Origin: Acinetobacter haemolyticus CIP 64.3 = MTCC 9819
Lineage (GTDB): Bacteria > Pseudomonadota > Gammaproteobacteria > Pseudomonadales > Moraxellaceae
Assembly: GCF_000369065.1 (NCBI RefSeq)
Contig: NZ_KB849806.1
Location: 62,001 to 126,000, forward strand
Direction: 5' to 3'
Length of the DNA: 64,000 nucleotides
Under the pieces are notes generated by a model that worked only from the letters and a program-made list of their open reading frames with translations, searched no databases and had not been told where the DNA came from. Made by a program: the position numbers and the translations under genes. How positions within the stretch are numbered: the stretch's first letter is position 1; every line of letters begins with the position of its first letter. Positions 9,359 to 18,500 of the stretch are shown piece after piece.

Positions 9359-9679
9359 TTACTCACAATAACTTTGTGTTGATAGCGTCGCTAATGTTGA
9401 AAGATTACCCACTGATGTGGTGCTTAATATTTTCAAGATGTTATGACACCAATCGGGCAATTGTGGATTAATACTGTAATACACCCATTGGCTCTGTCGT
9501 CTGTCTTGCAATAACCCTGAAGAACGCAATAAAGCCAAATGTCTAGAAATCTTTGGTTGGCTCAGTTGTAATTTTTCAGTGAGATCACATACACACAATT
9601 CTTTATTTTCTACGACTAAGGTGACGATATTGAGACGAGTTTCGTCCGATAAACATTTAAAAAAATTGACTTGATCCAT
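9359..9679 (-). CDS. arsR: ArsR arsenite-responsive repressor
   Basis: A 106-residue ArsR/SmtB winged-helix repressor from the ATG at 9679; a GTG at 9685 is also possible. The DNA-binding region contains the ELCVCDLTEKLQLSQPKISR stretch. The CVC pair in the recognition helix is the arsenite-binding motif of classic ArsR. Arsenite binding releases the operator. It lies inside the operon, 6 bp before the phosphatase-type arsC, with an inverted repeat just upstream. Confidence 0.9.
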   Translation of the reverse strand: MDQVNFFKCLSDETRLNIVTLVVENKELCVCDLTEKLQLSQPKISRHLALLRSSGLLQDRRQSQWVYYSINPQLPDWCHNILKILSTTSVGNLSTLATLSTQSYCE

Positions 9680-9695
9680 ATCCACCTCTAAACCT

Positions 9696-9709
9696 CATAT
9701 TTGAATATG
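9696..9709. promoter_or_regulatory. Probable ArsR operator
   Basis: The 14-bp palindrome catatttgaatatg lies 17 bp upstream of the arsR start. ArsR operators are AT-rich dyads in this position. Related AT-rich dyad sequence (tatata / tatata around acgaattagca) occurs upstream of the glutaredoxin-type arsC near 10200-10235. That suggests two regulated promoters in the operon. Confidence 0.45.
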
Positions 9710-9737
9710 CAGATAATCACATATAAAAACTAAATAT

Positions 9738-10172
9738 TTAATTTACTCTTTGCCCATTTTCATCAATAACTTGCTCACCATCTTCTTTGATAAAAGCGCC
9801 TTTTTGTGGCAATGGCAAAATATCTAAAACTACTTCAGATGGGCGGCTTAAGCGTGTACCCAATGCCGTCACAACAAAAGGACGATTAATCAAAATCGGA
9901 TGTTCAAGCATAAAATTAATAAGCTCATTATCGCTCCAATCCTCACGCTCCAGCGCCAAATCACGATATGGATCGACATTTTTACGCATTGCGTCCCTTA
10001 CAGATAAACCAGCATCAGCGATCAGTTGAATCAACTTCTCTCTTGTAGGTGGTGTTACCAGATATTCGATTACCGTTGGTTCGATCCCCGTATTGCGGAT
10101 CAAAGCCAAAGTATTTCTAGACGTCCCACAAGCAGGGTTATGGTAAATCGTTACATCTAAAGAAGCTGTCAT
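9738..10172 (-). CDS. arsC: Arsenate reductase, glutaredoxin type
   Basis: A protein of 144 residues of the ArsC/Spx/YfgD thioredoxin-fold family. It has the catalytic segment YHNPACGTSRNTLALI and the downstream LTPPTREKL-type loop (VTPPTREKL here). This class reduces arsenate with glutathione and glutaredoxin. It is the first gene of the operon and is separated from arsR by 52 bp that contain the probable ArsR operator. The operon therefore carries two mechanistically different arsenate reductases. Confidence 0.92.
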   Translation of the reverse strand: MTASLDVTIYHNPACGTSRNTLALIRNTGIEPTVIEYLVTPPTREKLIQLIADAGLSVRDAMRKNVDPYRDLALEREDWSDNELINFMLEHPILINRPFVVTALGTRLSRPSEVVLDILPLPQKGAFIKEDGEQVIDENGQRVN

Positions 10173-10521
10173 TTGGATTCATCCAAGGTTTATATTCTTA
10201 TATCTTTATATACGAATTAGCATATATAAACAATATGTACGATCTTTATTTTTATGTGGCATTGTTGCAAAAATATTCAAAAGTTAAGCTTTACCCAAAC
10301 CATTCAGATTTAAGTTACAACTTGGATAAGCCTTTAGAGGTAAGTTGTGCTACACAGCCACATCCGAAGATATCGCTTAGGTGTTTACAGCTGTTTTAGC
10401 GATGTAAAATATTACGGAGGTAAATGGATCATATTGAATAGAAAATACAATGCTGATTTTATACAACAATATTTAATTTCTATCGCATAATACCCATGTG
10501 TGAAAATGAAAGGTTTCTATA
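10173..10521. other. Intergenic region, possible IS scar
   Basis: No intact gene is supported. The stretch ggcattgttgcaaa near 10258-10271 resembles the terminal repeat of IS6-family elements (GGCACTGTTGCAAA in IS26), but no transposase or partner end is visible. The left side must contain the promoter of the ars operon and the right side that of the XRE-cupin gene. The scar reading is weak. Confidence 0.3.
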
Positions 10522-11112
10522 ATGGTTGAACAAGCTGAGACGCAAGTACTTGATGCTGAAATCGCTCGACTATTACTAAAACAGAGAAAGAGCAAAGGCT
10601 GGACTGTCGCTGAATTAGCAGAATATTCTGGCGTAAGCCAAGCCATGATCAGTAAAGTCGAACGAGGTGCTTCTAGTCCAAGTGCGGCAATACTTGGTCG
10701 CTTAGTAAATGCTCTCGGCATCACCTTATCTAAGCTTTTTGCGGAAGCCGAACTAAGCCAAAATACCAGCGTTCTTCTTTCTAAGAAACAACAGCAACAG
10801 CATTGGACAGACAACCAACTTGGTATTACACGATGGTCAATCTCTCCTGCTGGAGCAAATCCAGAATTGATTAAAATTGAAATTCCTTCATCAAGTGAGT
10901 TTTTTATGCCAGCAAATGCATATGAAAATCTCAATGGACAAACCATCTGGCTTTTAAGTGGGCAACTTGATATTCAAATTGACGCTCAGTTATTTCATTT
11001 AGAAACTGGGGATTGTATTGCGCTTACGGCTCCTGCCGACTGTAAACTAAGCAATCCAGATCATCAGCTACCGTGTGTTTATATCGTTGCGTTTGGTCAG
11101 AAGAAGTCTTAG
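10522..11112 (+). CDS. XRE-cupin transcriptional regulator
   Basis: A protein of 196 residues. An N-terminal HTH_3 domain (about residues 12-70, with VAELAEYSGVSQAMISKVERG) is followed by a C-terminal cupin domain (about 110-190). XRE-cupin proteins are small-molecule-responsive regulators of metabolism or stress genes. It is convergent with the yjaB-like acetyltransferase gene (63 bp between the ends). XRE-cupin genes are often found next to GNAT genes, which fits here. The ligand is not deducible. Confidence 0.85.
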   Translation: MVEQAETQVLDAEIARLLLKQRKSKGWTVAELAEYSGVSQAMISKVERGASSPSAAILGRLVNALGITLSKLFAEAELSQNTSVLLSKKQQQQHWTDNQLGITRWSISPAGANPELIKIEIPSSSEFFMPANAYENLNGQTIWLLSGQLDIQIDAQLFHLETGDCIALTAPADCKLSNPDHQLPCVYIVAFGQKKS

Positions 11113-11371
11113 AACTAAAATCCAATTCCTCTTAGCTTGAGACTTTGCTACTAAAAATCGCACAACAACTTTAGTTTAAGAGGCTATGCTTAAGTGCAAC
11201 AACGGATAAGCTCTACCTTGACTATCTACTGGTGAGTGACCAGTAACTTGAAAGCCCATATGTTGATAAAAACCAACTGCTTGCTGATTCTGTTCATTCA
11301 CATCAATGGTTAAGTTTGGATAGATAGTTAATGCATGTAATAAAAGTGCTTTTCCAACACCTAATCCTCTA

Positions 11372-11379
11372 GCAGCAGC
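11372..11379. repeat. IS66 target site duplication, left copy
   Basis: The sequence gcagcagc immediately precedes the left IS end GTAAGCGTCC. The same eight bases follow the right end at 13871-13878. An 8-bp duplication is the norm for IS66-family elements. Confidence 0.93.
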
Positions 11380-11410
11380 GTAAGCGTCCGCTGAATCCCA
11401 TACCTATTTT

Positions 11411-12994
11411 TTAATTCGATTTAGGTTTCCAGCAGTGCGGCAGCAATTCTTCAATTTGGGTCACTTTGTGTGTCGGTAACCTTTTCAGCACATCACTTAA
11501 ATAGGCATACGGATCCAAGCCATTCAGCTTTGCTGACTGGATTAAAGTCATGATGTTTGCCGCTCGCTGACCACTGCGCAGCGAACCTGCAAACAGCCAG
11601 TTCTTGCGTCCCAACGCCCAGGGACGCATCTGATTCTCTACCCAATTGTTGCATATCGGTAGATTGCCATCATCCAGATAGCGGCTTAAGGCTGGCCAAC
11701 GCTTCAGAGTGTAATTGATAGCCTTGGCGGTGGGAGAACTCGATGGCACTGTCAGATGATGTTGGTTGAGCCATTCATATAGTTGTTGCATCACTGGTTG
11801 ACTATGCTGTTGTCGGTATTCGCGGCGGTCTTCCGCTGTACCATCGGTCTTTTTCCTGAGTTCTGCTTCTATCGCATACAGTTTCTGAATCAGCACTAAG
11901 GCCTGTTCAGCAACCTGACTTTTCCCAGTTACATGCAGTTCATGGAATTTACGACGTGCATGGGCCATGCACCCCACCTCAATCACCTGGCCTGATTTAA
12001 AACGTGCTTTATAACCACTGTAATCATCACAGACTAGATAGCCCTGCCAGCCTTTCAAGAACTCTTCAGCATGCTGGCCTGAACGACTATCCTGAAAGTC
12101 ATAGATCACCGCCTGAACTGGATTATACTGTGTGGTGGCATAGGCCCAGACATAACCTTTCTTCGGTTTTTTATTATTCTCACCCATCCGCATGATGGTG
12201 ACCGGTGTTTCATCTGCATGCAGCACCCGCTGTTGCAGCACCACCTCTTTTAAGGCATTGGCCAGAGGTTCCAGTTCTACACCGCAGCGACCTATCCAGT
12301 CAGATAAAGTGGATCTGGACAGTTCAATTCCAGCCCGCTGATAGATCAGACGCTGACGGTACAGCGGCAAATGATCGGCATACTTCGATACCAGCACATG
12401 GCTGAGCAATTCAGGTGAAGCAATGCCTTTATCAATCACATAGGCGGGCATCGCTTGCTGAGTTAGAGTGTCACACTGATCACAGACCCATTTACCACGC
12501 ACATGCTGTTCCTTATAGAACTGTGCCGGTCTGAAATGCAGTTTTTCACTGACATCTTCGCCGATACGACGGAGTTGGCAGCCACAAGCACATTGGGTTG
12601 ATGCAGGTTCATGCTCAATACGGATGGTGTGTAGATGATCTGGCAGTGGTCGACGTTTAGGTTTATTGGTTTTGGCTTTCTGTGTCGCTGCATTGGTTTT
12701 ATCTGCATTTAGCCGTTCCAGTTCTAGATCAACCGCGGCAATATCTTCTTCAACCGCTTCATCCCACAGATGGATTTGTTTTGCCGTTAAGTGTTCATTC
12801 TTTTGGGCGAATTTGTGCTTTTTAAACAGCGCCAGTTCATGCTCGTATTTTTGATTGAGAATAGAAAGATGTTGAACTTTGGCATCCAATTGTTGGTTTG
12901 ATTGTGCTAGAGACTGATGCTGCAGCGCCAACTGCCTGGTGAATTCCAGCAGTTGTTCATGGGTCAGTTGGCTTAAGTCAGGCAGCGTATTCAT
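11411..12994 (-). CDS. tnpC: IS66 family transposase TnpC
   Basis: The 527-residue DDE transposase of an IS66 element. An N-terminal coiled coil (about residues 10-65) is followed by a zinc-binding segment with CACGCQL and CDQC, and then by the DDE catalytic core with VLHADETPV and VCDDYSGYKA. The C-terminal tail contains WVENQMRPWALGRKNWLFAGS, the conserved IS66 end block. It appears full length. Confidence 0.95.
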   Translation of the reverse strand: MNTLPDLSQLTHEQLLEFTRQLALQHQSLAQSNQQLDAKVQHLSILNQKYEHELALFKKHKFAQKNEHLTAKQIHLWDEAVEEDIAAVDLELERLNADKTNAATQKAKTNKPKRRPLPDHLHTIRIEHEPASTQCACGCQLRRIGEDVSEKLHFRPAQFYKEQHVRGKWVCDQCDTLTQQAMPAYVIDKGIASPELLSHVLVSKYADHLPLYRQRLIYQRAGIELSRSTLSDWIGRCGVELEPLANALKEVVLQQRVLHADETPVTIMRMGENNKKPKKGYVWAYATTQYNPVQAVIYDFQDSRSGQHAEEFLKGWQGYLVCDDYSGYKARFKSGQVIEVGCMAHARRKFHELHVTGKSQVAEQALVLIQKLYAIEAELRKKTDGTAEDRREYRQQHSQPVMQQLYEWLNQHHLTVPSSSPTAKAINYTLKRWPALSRYLDDGNLPICNNWVENQMRPWALGRKNWLFAGSLRSGQRAANIMTLIQSAKLNGLDPYAYLSDVLKRLPTHKVTQIEELLPHCWKPKSN

Positions 12995-13068
12995 GACCGC
13001 AGTATGCCTGAGGTCATGAGAAGAATGAAATAGAACGTTTGGAGAATAGCAGAATGGTCGAGCCTGGT

Positions 13069-13404
13069 TTAAAGCATCGTCACCACCTGCTGTCGTCCAA
13101 TGCGCTGCCAGGGCAAACCTTGGATCAGTGCCTGTAACTGTTCCGGGCTGAGGGCCACGGTTTCACCTTGGTGAACTTGAGCCCAGTGAAATTTGCCCTG
13201 TTCCAGCCGCCGGGCACACAGCCAGATGCCCAATCCATCATGTACCAGCACTTTCATGCGATGGCCACGTTTATTACAGAACAGGTAAGCACAATGCGGT
13301 TTGATGTAGCCAAAGGCTCTCACCACCTGAGCCATGGTCGTATCCATACCTGCACGCATGTCCATGGGCTGAGTAGACAACCAGATTTCATCAATGCGGA
13401 TCAT
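13069..13404 (-). CDS. tnpB: IS66 accessory protein TnpB
   Basis: A 111-residue IS66 Orf2/TnpB protein. The start is taken as ATG 13404, which overlaps the tnpA stop (ATGA). It carries MDMRAGMDT and the AYLFCNKRGHRMKVLVHDG block typical of TnpB. It is required for IS66 transposition, although its exact role is unclear. Confidence 0.93.
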   Translation of the reverse strand: MIRIDEIWLSTQPMDMRAGMDTTMAQVVRAFGYIKPHCAYLFCNKRGHRMKVLVHDGLGIWLCARRLEQGKFHWAQVHQGETVALSPEQLQALIQGLPWQRIGRQQVVTML

Positions 13405-13784
13405 GTTGCAAGTGCCTTGAGTAATTCTGCCAAGGCAGGTATTTCTGATGTCTGCCATTTTAGCTGAATATCATTATTCGTATGAGGCACGGTGATACAC
13501 AACGTGATCCTCTCATCAATAGGTTGGCTGATTGCAGCAGTGTAAGGCAAAGCAATAAATGCTGGATTCACATGAGTAGGATCCTGCACGGCACCCTCAT
13601 GATGGCTGAAGATCCTGATCCAACGACTGACAAGGTTGGCATTAATACTATGTTGCAGTGCGACCGAAGCGATCGAGGTATTAGGATTTTTGCAGGCATT
13701 GACAATACTGAGTTTGAATTCTTTGCTGTATTTTCGGCGTTTTTTAGCAACAGGAGGTGTTGCTGAATATATATCCATGTTCAT
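13401..13784 (-). CDS. tnpA: IS66 accessory protein TnpA (HTH)
   Basis: A 127-residue protein with a basic N terminus (KKRRKYSKEFKLSIVNAC) and a transposase-type helix-turn-helix with SIASVALQHSINANLVSRWI. It is the first gene of the IS66 element and overlaps tnpB by 4 nt. Confidence 0.9.
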   Translation of the reverse strand: MNMDIYSATPPVAKKRRKYSKEFKLSIVNACKNPNTSIASVALQHSINANLVSRWIRIFSHHEGAVQDPTHVNPAFIALPYTAAISQPIDERITLCITVPHTNNDIQLKWQTSEIPALAELLKALAT

Positions 13785-13870
13785 GGATTAAGTCCCCACT
13801 TGTTTTTAGGTGGGAACTAAATTAAGGCTTATAGGATCGCTTGGTAAGGCTGTGTTAGCCGGATGCTTAC

Positions 13871-13878
13871 GCAGCAGC
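13871..13878. repeat. IS66 target site duplication, right copy
   Basis: The sequence gcagcagc is identical to the left copy at 11372-11379 and directly follows the right IS end. Confidence 0.93.
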
Positions 13879-14112
13879 ATCAATAAACAATGCTTCCATA
13901 TGTCCATCATGTAAGAACATAAAACCTAATGCTTGGTCATCAACATTAACCGCAACCCACACAGGTGTTTCTGAAAAAAAGCCAACCACTTCTTTTTCAA
14001 TTTCTATACGATCATTTGGAGTAAGAAAATCATGTGTAGCATCAACAGAACTTTTCCAGATGGCAACCACTTGGTCACCCTCATCTGGACGTGACATTCG
14101 AATCTTTAACAT

Positions 14113-14560
14113 ATTGTATCTCGCATTATCAAATTAAAATTTTGGTGAAGAATTCCTCTAGAATGAATAATTACCAGCCATTAAATTTACTATAGTGAAT
14201 AAATAATTACAATAGTGAATTTTATTCATCTACTTTCCTGCTGCACCACATTCCATATAGATTTTAAAATGCAGGAAGAACTTCTTATCACAATAAAAAT
14301 TCCTTCTGCTCAGCCAATCAATCTAAGTGAGGTATATCTGCTTTTCTTAATGCGACATGATCAGCCAAATGTACTGATTTTATTTTTATGTTAATATTGC
14401 GCGCAATTAGCCCATTGATCATTCAGCAAGATCAAGCACGGGCTAGCATTTTCGACCTCTTCCTCCGATCCAATGTATTGTATTCAGCCCATACAAATAT
14501 GTGCAGTGTATTCCTTTTGCTTGATTACAGTCCGATTGGCTATTTAAGGTATGATTTTTA
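14113..14560. other. Intergenic region upstream of the dusA fragment
   Basis: No gene is supported. This should be the original chromosomal upstream region of dusA, left behind when the island inserted, together with the yjaB promoter. The imperfect repeats actatagtgaataaataattac and acaatagtgaattttattc (about 14190-14230) are near the yjaB start. Confidence 0.5.
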
Positions 14561-14647
14561 ATGACGCTTAAGCAAACTGTTGAAACCATTGAAAGCCCTC
14601 GCATCAGTGTTGCCCCGATGATGGATAGGATCTATTCTTATAAATAA
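14561..14647 (+). pseudogene. dusA: Displaced 5' end of dusA
   Basis: ATG at 14561 opens MTLKQTVETIESP and then RISVAPMMD, the conserved N terminus of tRNA-dihydrouridine synthase A. The frame then leaves homology (RIYSYK) and stops at 14645. The intact dusA at 54533 carries the same RISVAPMMD followed by WTTKDYRFF. This is the original host 5' end, cut off by integration of the island, which supplied a replacement 5' end at its other side. Confidence 0.9.
14612..14625 (+). repeat. attL core of the dusA island
   Basis: The sequence gccccgatgatgga is identical to 54587-54600, and the flanking bases to its left are also similar (atcagtgtt versus atcagcgta). Homology ends immediately afterwards. 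This is the direct repeat expected for integration into the 5' part of dusA. Confidence 0.87.
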
Positions 14648-14688
14648 TTATTTTATTACAACAACTTACACCCAATAAATATTTACAG

Positions 14689-14697
14689 GGTTGCAAT
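14689..14697. repeat. Left-end copy of the GGTTGCAAT motif
   Basis: GGTTGCAAT lies 63 bp inside the left end, and a near copy (ggtttcaat) follows at 14700-14708. The same 9-mer is repeated near the right end upstream of the integrase. It is a candidate integrase arm-type binding site. Confidence 0.5.
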
Positions 14698-14756
14698 ACG
14701 GTTTCAATAGCTAAATTAAATTAATAGAGAAAGTAGCTCACATTTAAATCAATTTG

Positions 14757-15506
14757 CTAAATCATTGTCATTTCAAGTTTATGTTTGCGCTTTACCCAAT
14801 CTGGCAAAGAACGTTCAAGTAAGCGATAAAACTCTGGACCGTGGTTATGGTGCTTTAGGTGACACAGTTCATGAATGATCACGTACTCAATACACTCTTT
14901 CGGTGCCTTAATTAAATCGCGGTTTAAGGTCAGAGTTCCGCTTTTTGATAGACTGCCCCAGCGCTTTTTGAGTTGCATGATTTTAATGGTTGGCTTGACT
15001 GCATCTGAATGTTTGAACTTCTCCCAACAATCCGAAAACACCTTTTTTAAATGAAAATCAGCCTTTTCTCGATACCAATCATCAAGTAGCGACTCCACAT
15101 GGTCTGTTTTACCATTGGCAGATGTTACCCAAAAAAAGCCCGCTTTCAGCGCTACACCGTTGTCAGCGCCTACTTCAATTTTTAGCCGATACTTCTTGCC
15201 TAGATACAAATGGCTTTCACCACTGACGTATTTGCGAGAAGGGGTTCTTGGGTCAAACTGGTCAAAGTAGCGAATTTGGCGCTTGATCCAGCGAGCGCGC
15301 TTTTTCACCTTAGCTTCAATCGCCTCACGGTCAGTGCCTTCAGGAGCTTTCACAAAAACTGATTTATCAGGGTGAACCGATATTTCCAGCGACTTGCGTT
15401 TGGAAAAAGCCAACTGGAAGGGGATTTCACCCCCTCCGTATACAACCGCTAGCCTTTCAGCACTTGCCGTTAGTACCTCGGCCTGCTTGATGGTTGATGA
15501 CATCAA
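14757..15506 (-). CDS. YgjP-like (M48/DUF45) metallopeptidase
   Basis: A protein of 249 residues of the YgjP/DUF45 metallopeptidase family. The zinc motif is HELCHLKHHNHGPEFYRLL, an HExxH with a downstream histidine. It is the last gene of the type I restriction operon and overlaps the hsdR stop by 4 nt. Such proteases often accompany type I restriction genes; a role in controlling HsdR levels is plausible but unproven. Confidence 0.88.
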   Translation of the reverse strand: MMSSTIKQAEVLTASAERLAVVYGGGEIPFQLAFSKRKSLEISVHPDKSVFVKAPEGTDREAIEAKVKKRARWIKRQIRYFDQFDPRTPSRKYVSGESHLYLGKKYRLKIEVGADNGVALKAGFFWVTSANGKTDHVESLLDDWYREKADFHLKKVFSDCWEKFKHSDAVKPTIKIMQLKKRWGSLSKSGTLTLNRDLIKAPKECIEYVIIHELCHLKHHNHGPEFYRLLERSLPDWVKRKHKLEMTMI

Positions 15507-18500
15507 GAATGCCTCCTGTGCTTCGCAATCTGCATGGTTTTCTCAATGATTTCGTCCATTTGCTCTAAGCTCAGCATCACGCCGTACTGCTCTTTGACTT
15601 CATCATAAAGAAAATCGTCAATATCATTCATCGCCGTTTTCTGAACGTCTGCATCGTCCCAAAAATCAACCTTCCAATAAGCATCAATGATCTTTTGTAT
15701 CGCCAACGATGTTTGTGCCGCAATGGCATCAAGCTGAGCATCATCTAACTCGTTGCGTGTTGCCACTTGCTGAAACTGTGGCTTAATCAAGCCAAAGTAG
15801 GCACACGCTTCGTCGTTTTCACGAATGCAATCAGGCATATCATCATGCTGCTTCGTGGCCACTTTGTTACGAATGTCAATTACTCGGTTGAGATATTCCA
15901 AGTCTAAGATGCGTTTAGCCTTAAAGTCATCAATAGCGGCTTGGATCAGCTTCGAAAACTTCTCATAAAAAGCAGGGTCTTCGTCCATATTCTCCGAAAT
16001 ACTTCGCTTTGTGGCGTGGGCTATGGTGTCTGCCTTCGACGCCGTAGTCTTAGCTTGATAAACCCCTTGCTCTTCTTTCACTGCGGTAAACATTTTTTCG
16101 TCAAAAATATTCACAGGCTCATTAAGCTGAGTCACTTCATTAGCCTGAATATGAGTATCCAACAGCTTTTTAATTTTCGGCTCGTAATCGCGATAATCAA
16201 TCGCCTCGGCGTAACGCAACTTAACCGCTGCCTTTAAGTTCTGAAAGCGTTTTAAATCGTTTTTATAGGTTTGTAGCTTCTTCTCATCAGAGCTCATGAT
16301 GAACTGCTCAGACGATAAAGCGATGGCTAAAGATTTACTGTATGCTGATAAACATTCGTAAAAGTCTTCACGCAACTCGTCATCGGCCAACAATACCTCA
16401 TAGGCTTCTTCATCTTTTGAGTTTTTAACGGCTTTAAACAAATCCCATAAGTCAGAGTAACGCTGTGGCAGCTTAAACACTTCCTCATTGATGGAGGTGA
16501 GCGTTCCTGCTAAGTCATCTTCGTCAAACCCTTCAAAGGCTTCATACATGGTTAGGGCTTTATCCAACTCGCCTAATACGCTGGCATAGTCGATGATATA
16601 GCCAAACTCTTTACCTTCGTACAGGCGGTTAACCCGAGCGATGGCCTGTAATAGCGTGTGCTCTCGCAGGGTTCGGCATAGATACAGCACAGTGTTGCGC
16701 GGTGCATCAAAACCGGTTAATAGCTTATCCACCACAATGAGTATTTCAGGGTCATCACCATGCTTAAACTGGTTGATGATTTGCTTGGTGTACTCTTCTT
16801 CAGAGCCAAAACGCTTCATCATTTTGTCCCAGAATTTACCCACCTCATCGGTTGTCCCTTCGTCTACTTCATCGTGACCTTCACGGGTATCTGGGCCAGA
16901 AATCACCACTTCAGTGGTGACGATGCCAATATCCTGTAGAAACTCTTGATACTTTAATGCAGCCTGTTTGCTTGGGGCGACTAGCTGAGCCTTGAAGCCG
17001 GTGCCTTGCCAGTTAGCACGAAAATGCTCGCTGATATCAAAGGCGCGCATATATATTACTTGATCGGCCTTGTTTAGCATTTCAGCGCGTGCGTATTTCT
17101 TTTTAAGGTCGACCTTTTGCTCTTTGCTTAAATCAGCCGTGTGACGCTCAAACCAGAGATCGATAGCCGACTGATTCTGCTCCATCTCAACATGTCGGCC
17201 TTCGTACAGCAGTGGCAATACGGCTTCATCGGCAACCGCTTGTTTAATGGTATAGTGCGGCTCAATCAGGCCACCAAACTTGGCAAAGTTATTCTTTTCT
17301 TTTTTCAGTAGTGGCGTACCAGTAAAGCCAAGAAAACAGGCATTGGGCAACATTTGGCGCATTCGGGCCGCCAATGAGCCAAAGTTGGTACGGTGACTTT
17401 CATCGACCAATACAAAAATATCGTGCGACTCATCAACAAACTTCTCGGCCACCCAACCTTTATCAAATTTATGAATAAGCGTGGTGATCAAACCCACTTT
17501 GTTTTTCAGGTGCTTAACTAAGTTTCGGCCAGACGTGGCACGTTCACGGCTTAAACCACAGGCCGCAAAGGTATTACCCAGTTGTTTATCAAGATCATCC
17601 CGGTCGGTAACCAAAATGATCCTGGGGTTGATAAGCTGCGGCTCTAGAGCCATAGCGCGGGTGAGCATCACCATGGTGAGTGATTTCCCCGAACCTTGGG
17701 TATGCCAAATAACACCACCTTGGCGGTTTTCTTTTGCACCATTGCCTTTATTGGTTAGGCGTTTAATTCGGGCGATAGTCGCTTTAATAACAAAATATTG
17801 TTGATAGCGGGCTACTTTCTTAATGCCACCATCAAACAGGGTAAAGCGATACACCAAATCTAATAAACGCTCTGGACGGCACAGGCTGTGAATAGCATTG
17901 TCTTGTTCCGTCACCAAGCGTTTACCTTCCGCCTCTAGCGCATCAAAAAATGGCCGTGCGGCGGCAAACTCGCCACTGAATAACTGTGCTTTTGTATCTT
18001 CGTCTAAAGCGGTATTTACGCCTTTATCGACATCGGCCGGTTTGTCTTCTTGCTCTTTCCACACGCCCCAAAATTTCTTAGGTGTGCCTGCTGTGGCGTA
18101 TTGGGCGGCGTTTTTATTCACTGCCAGCACTTGCTGCACATAAGTAAACAGGCGCGGAATATAGTCATCACCCTGGTTACGAATATTTTGTGATACGGCT
18201 TGCTCTACATCCACTTTGGGTGATTTACATTCAATCACGCTAAAGGGAATACCATTGACAAACAGGACGATATCGGGGCGCACGGTATCGGTGCTGCGTG
18301 CGCGCTCAACCGAGAACTCAGCGACTACATGAAAGCTGTTATTGCTCGGGTTTTTCCAATCAATGTAGTTGAGGGTAAAGCTTTTTGAGTCCCCCTCAAT
18401 GGTTTGCTCCATGGCTGAGCCTAAGGTGATTAAATCGTAAATCGACTCATTGGTTTTTTGCAGGCCATCAAACTTAATGTTTTTCAGCTTTTGGATCGCG

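Larger units (their letters stand above)
11380..13870 (-). mobile_element. Complete IS66-family insertion sequence
   Basis: A 2491-bp element with imperfect terminal inverted repeats. The left end begins GTAAGCGTCCG and the right end, read on the minus strand, begins GTAAGCATCCGG. It carries the three-gene set tnpA, tnpB and tnpC on the minus strand and is flanked by perfect 8-bp duplications (gcagcagc). It looks intact and recently inserted, since the duplications are identical and the reading frames are open. Confidence 0.95.
11176..14112 (-). pseudogene. yjaB: YjaB-like GNAT acetyltransferase split by IS66
   Basis: The N-terminal part (14112 down to 13871) starts MLKIRMSRPDEGDQVVAIWK and runs to LFIDAAA. 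The C-terminal part (11379 down to 11176) continues ARGLGVGKALLLHAL, then VNEQNQQAVGFYQHMGF and a stop at 11176. Removing the IS and one copy of the 8-bp duplication restores one continuous frame resembling E. coli YjaB, with the acetyl-CoA loop RGLGVG and the NEQNxQAVGFY motif. The insertion falls just before the acetyl-CoA-binding loop, so the product cannot be functional. Confidence 0.92.

Noticed and set aside
10258..10271. IS6-family terminal repeat
   Set aside because: Only one end-like stretch (ggcattgttgcaaa) is seen, with no transposase and no partner, so an IS remnant cannot be claimed.
12004..12854. Plus-strand open frames inside the IS66 element
   Set aside because: They are antisense to the intact tnpC, which has all the family motifs.
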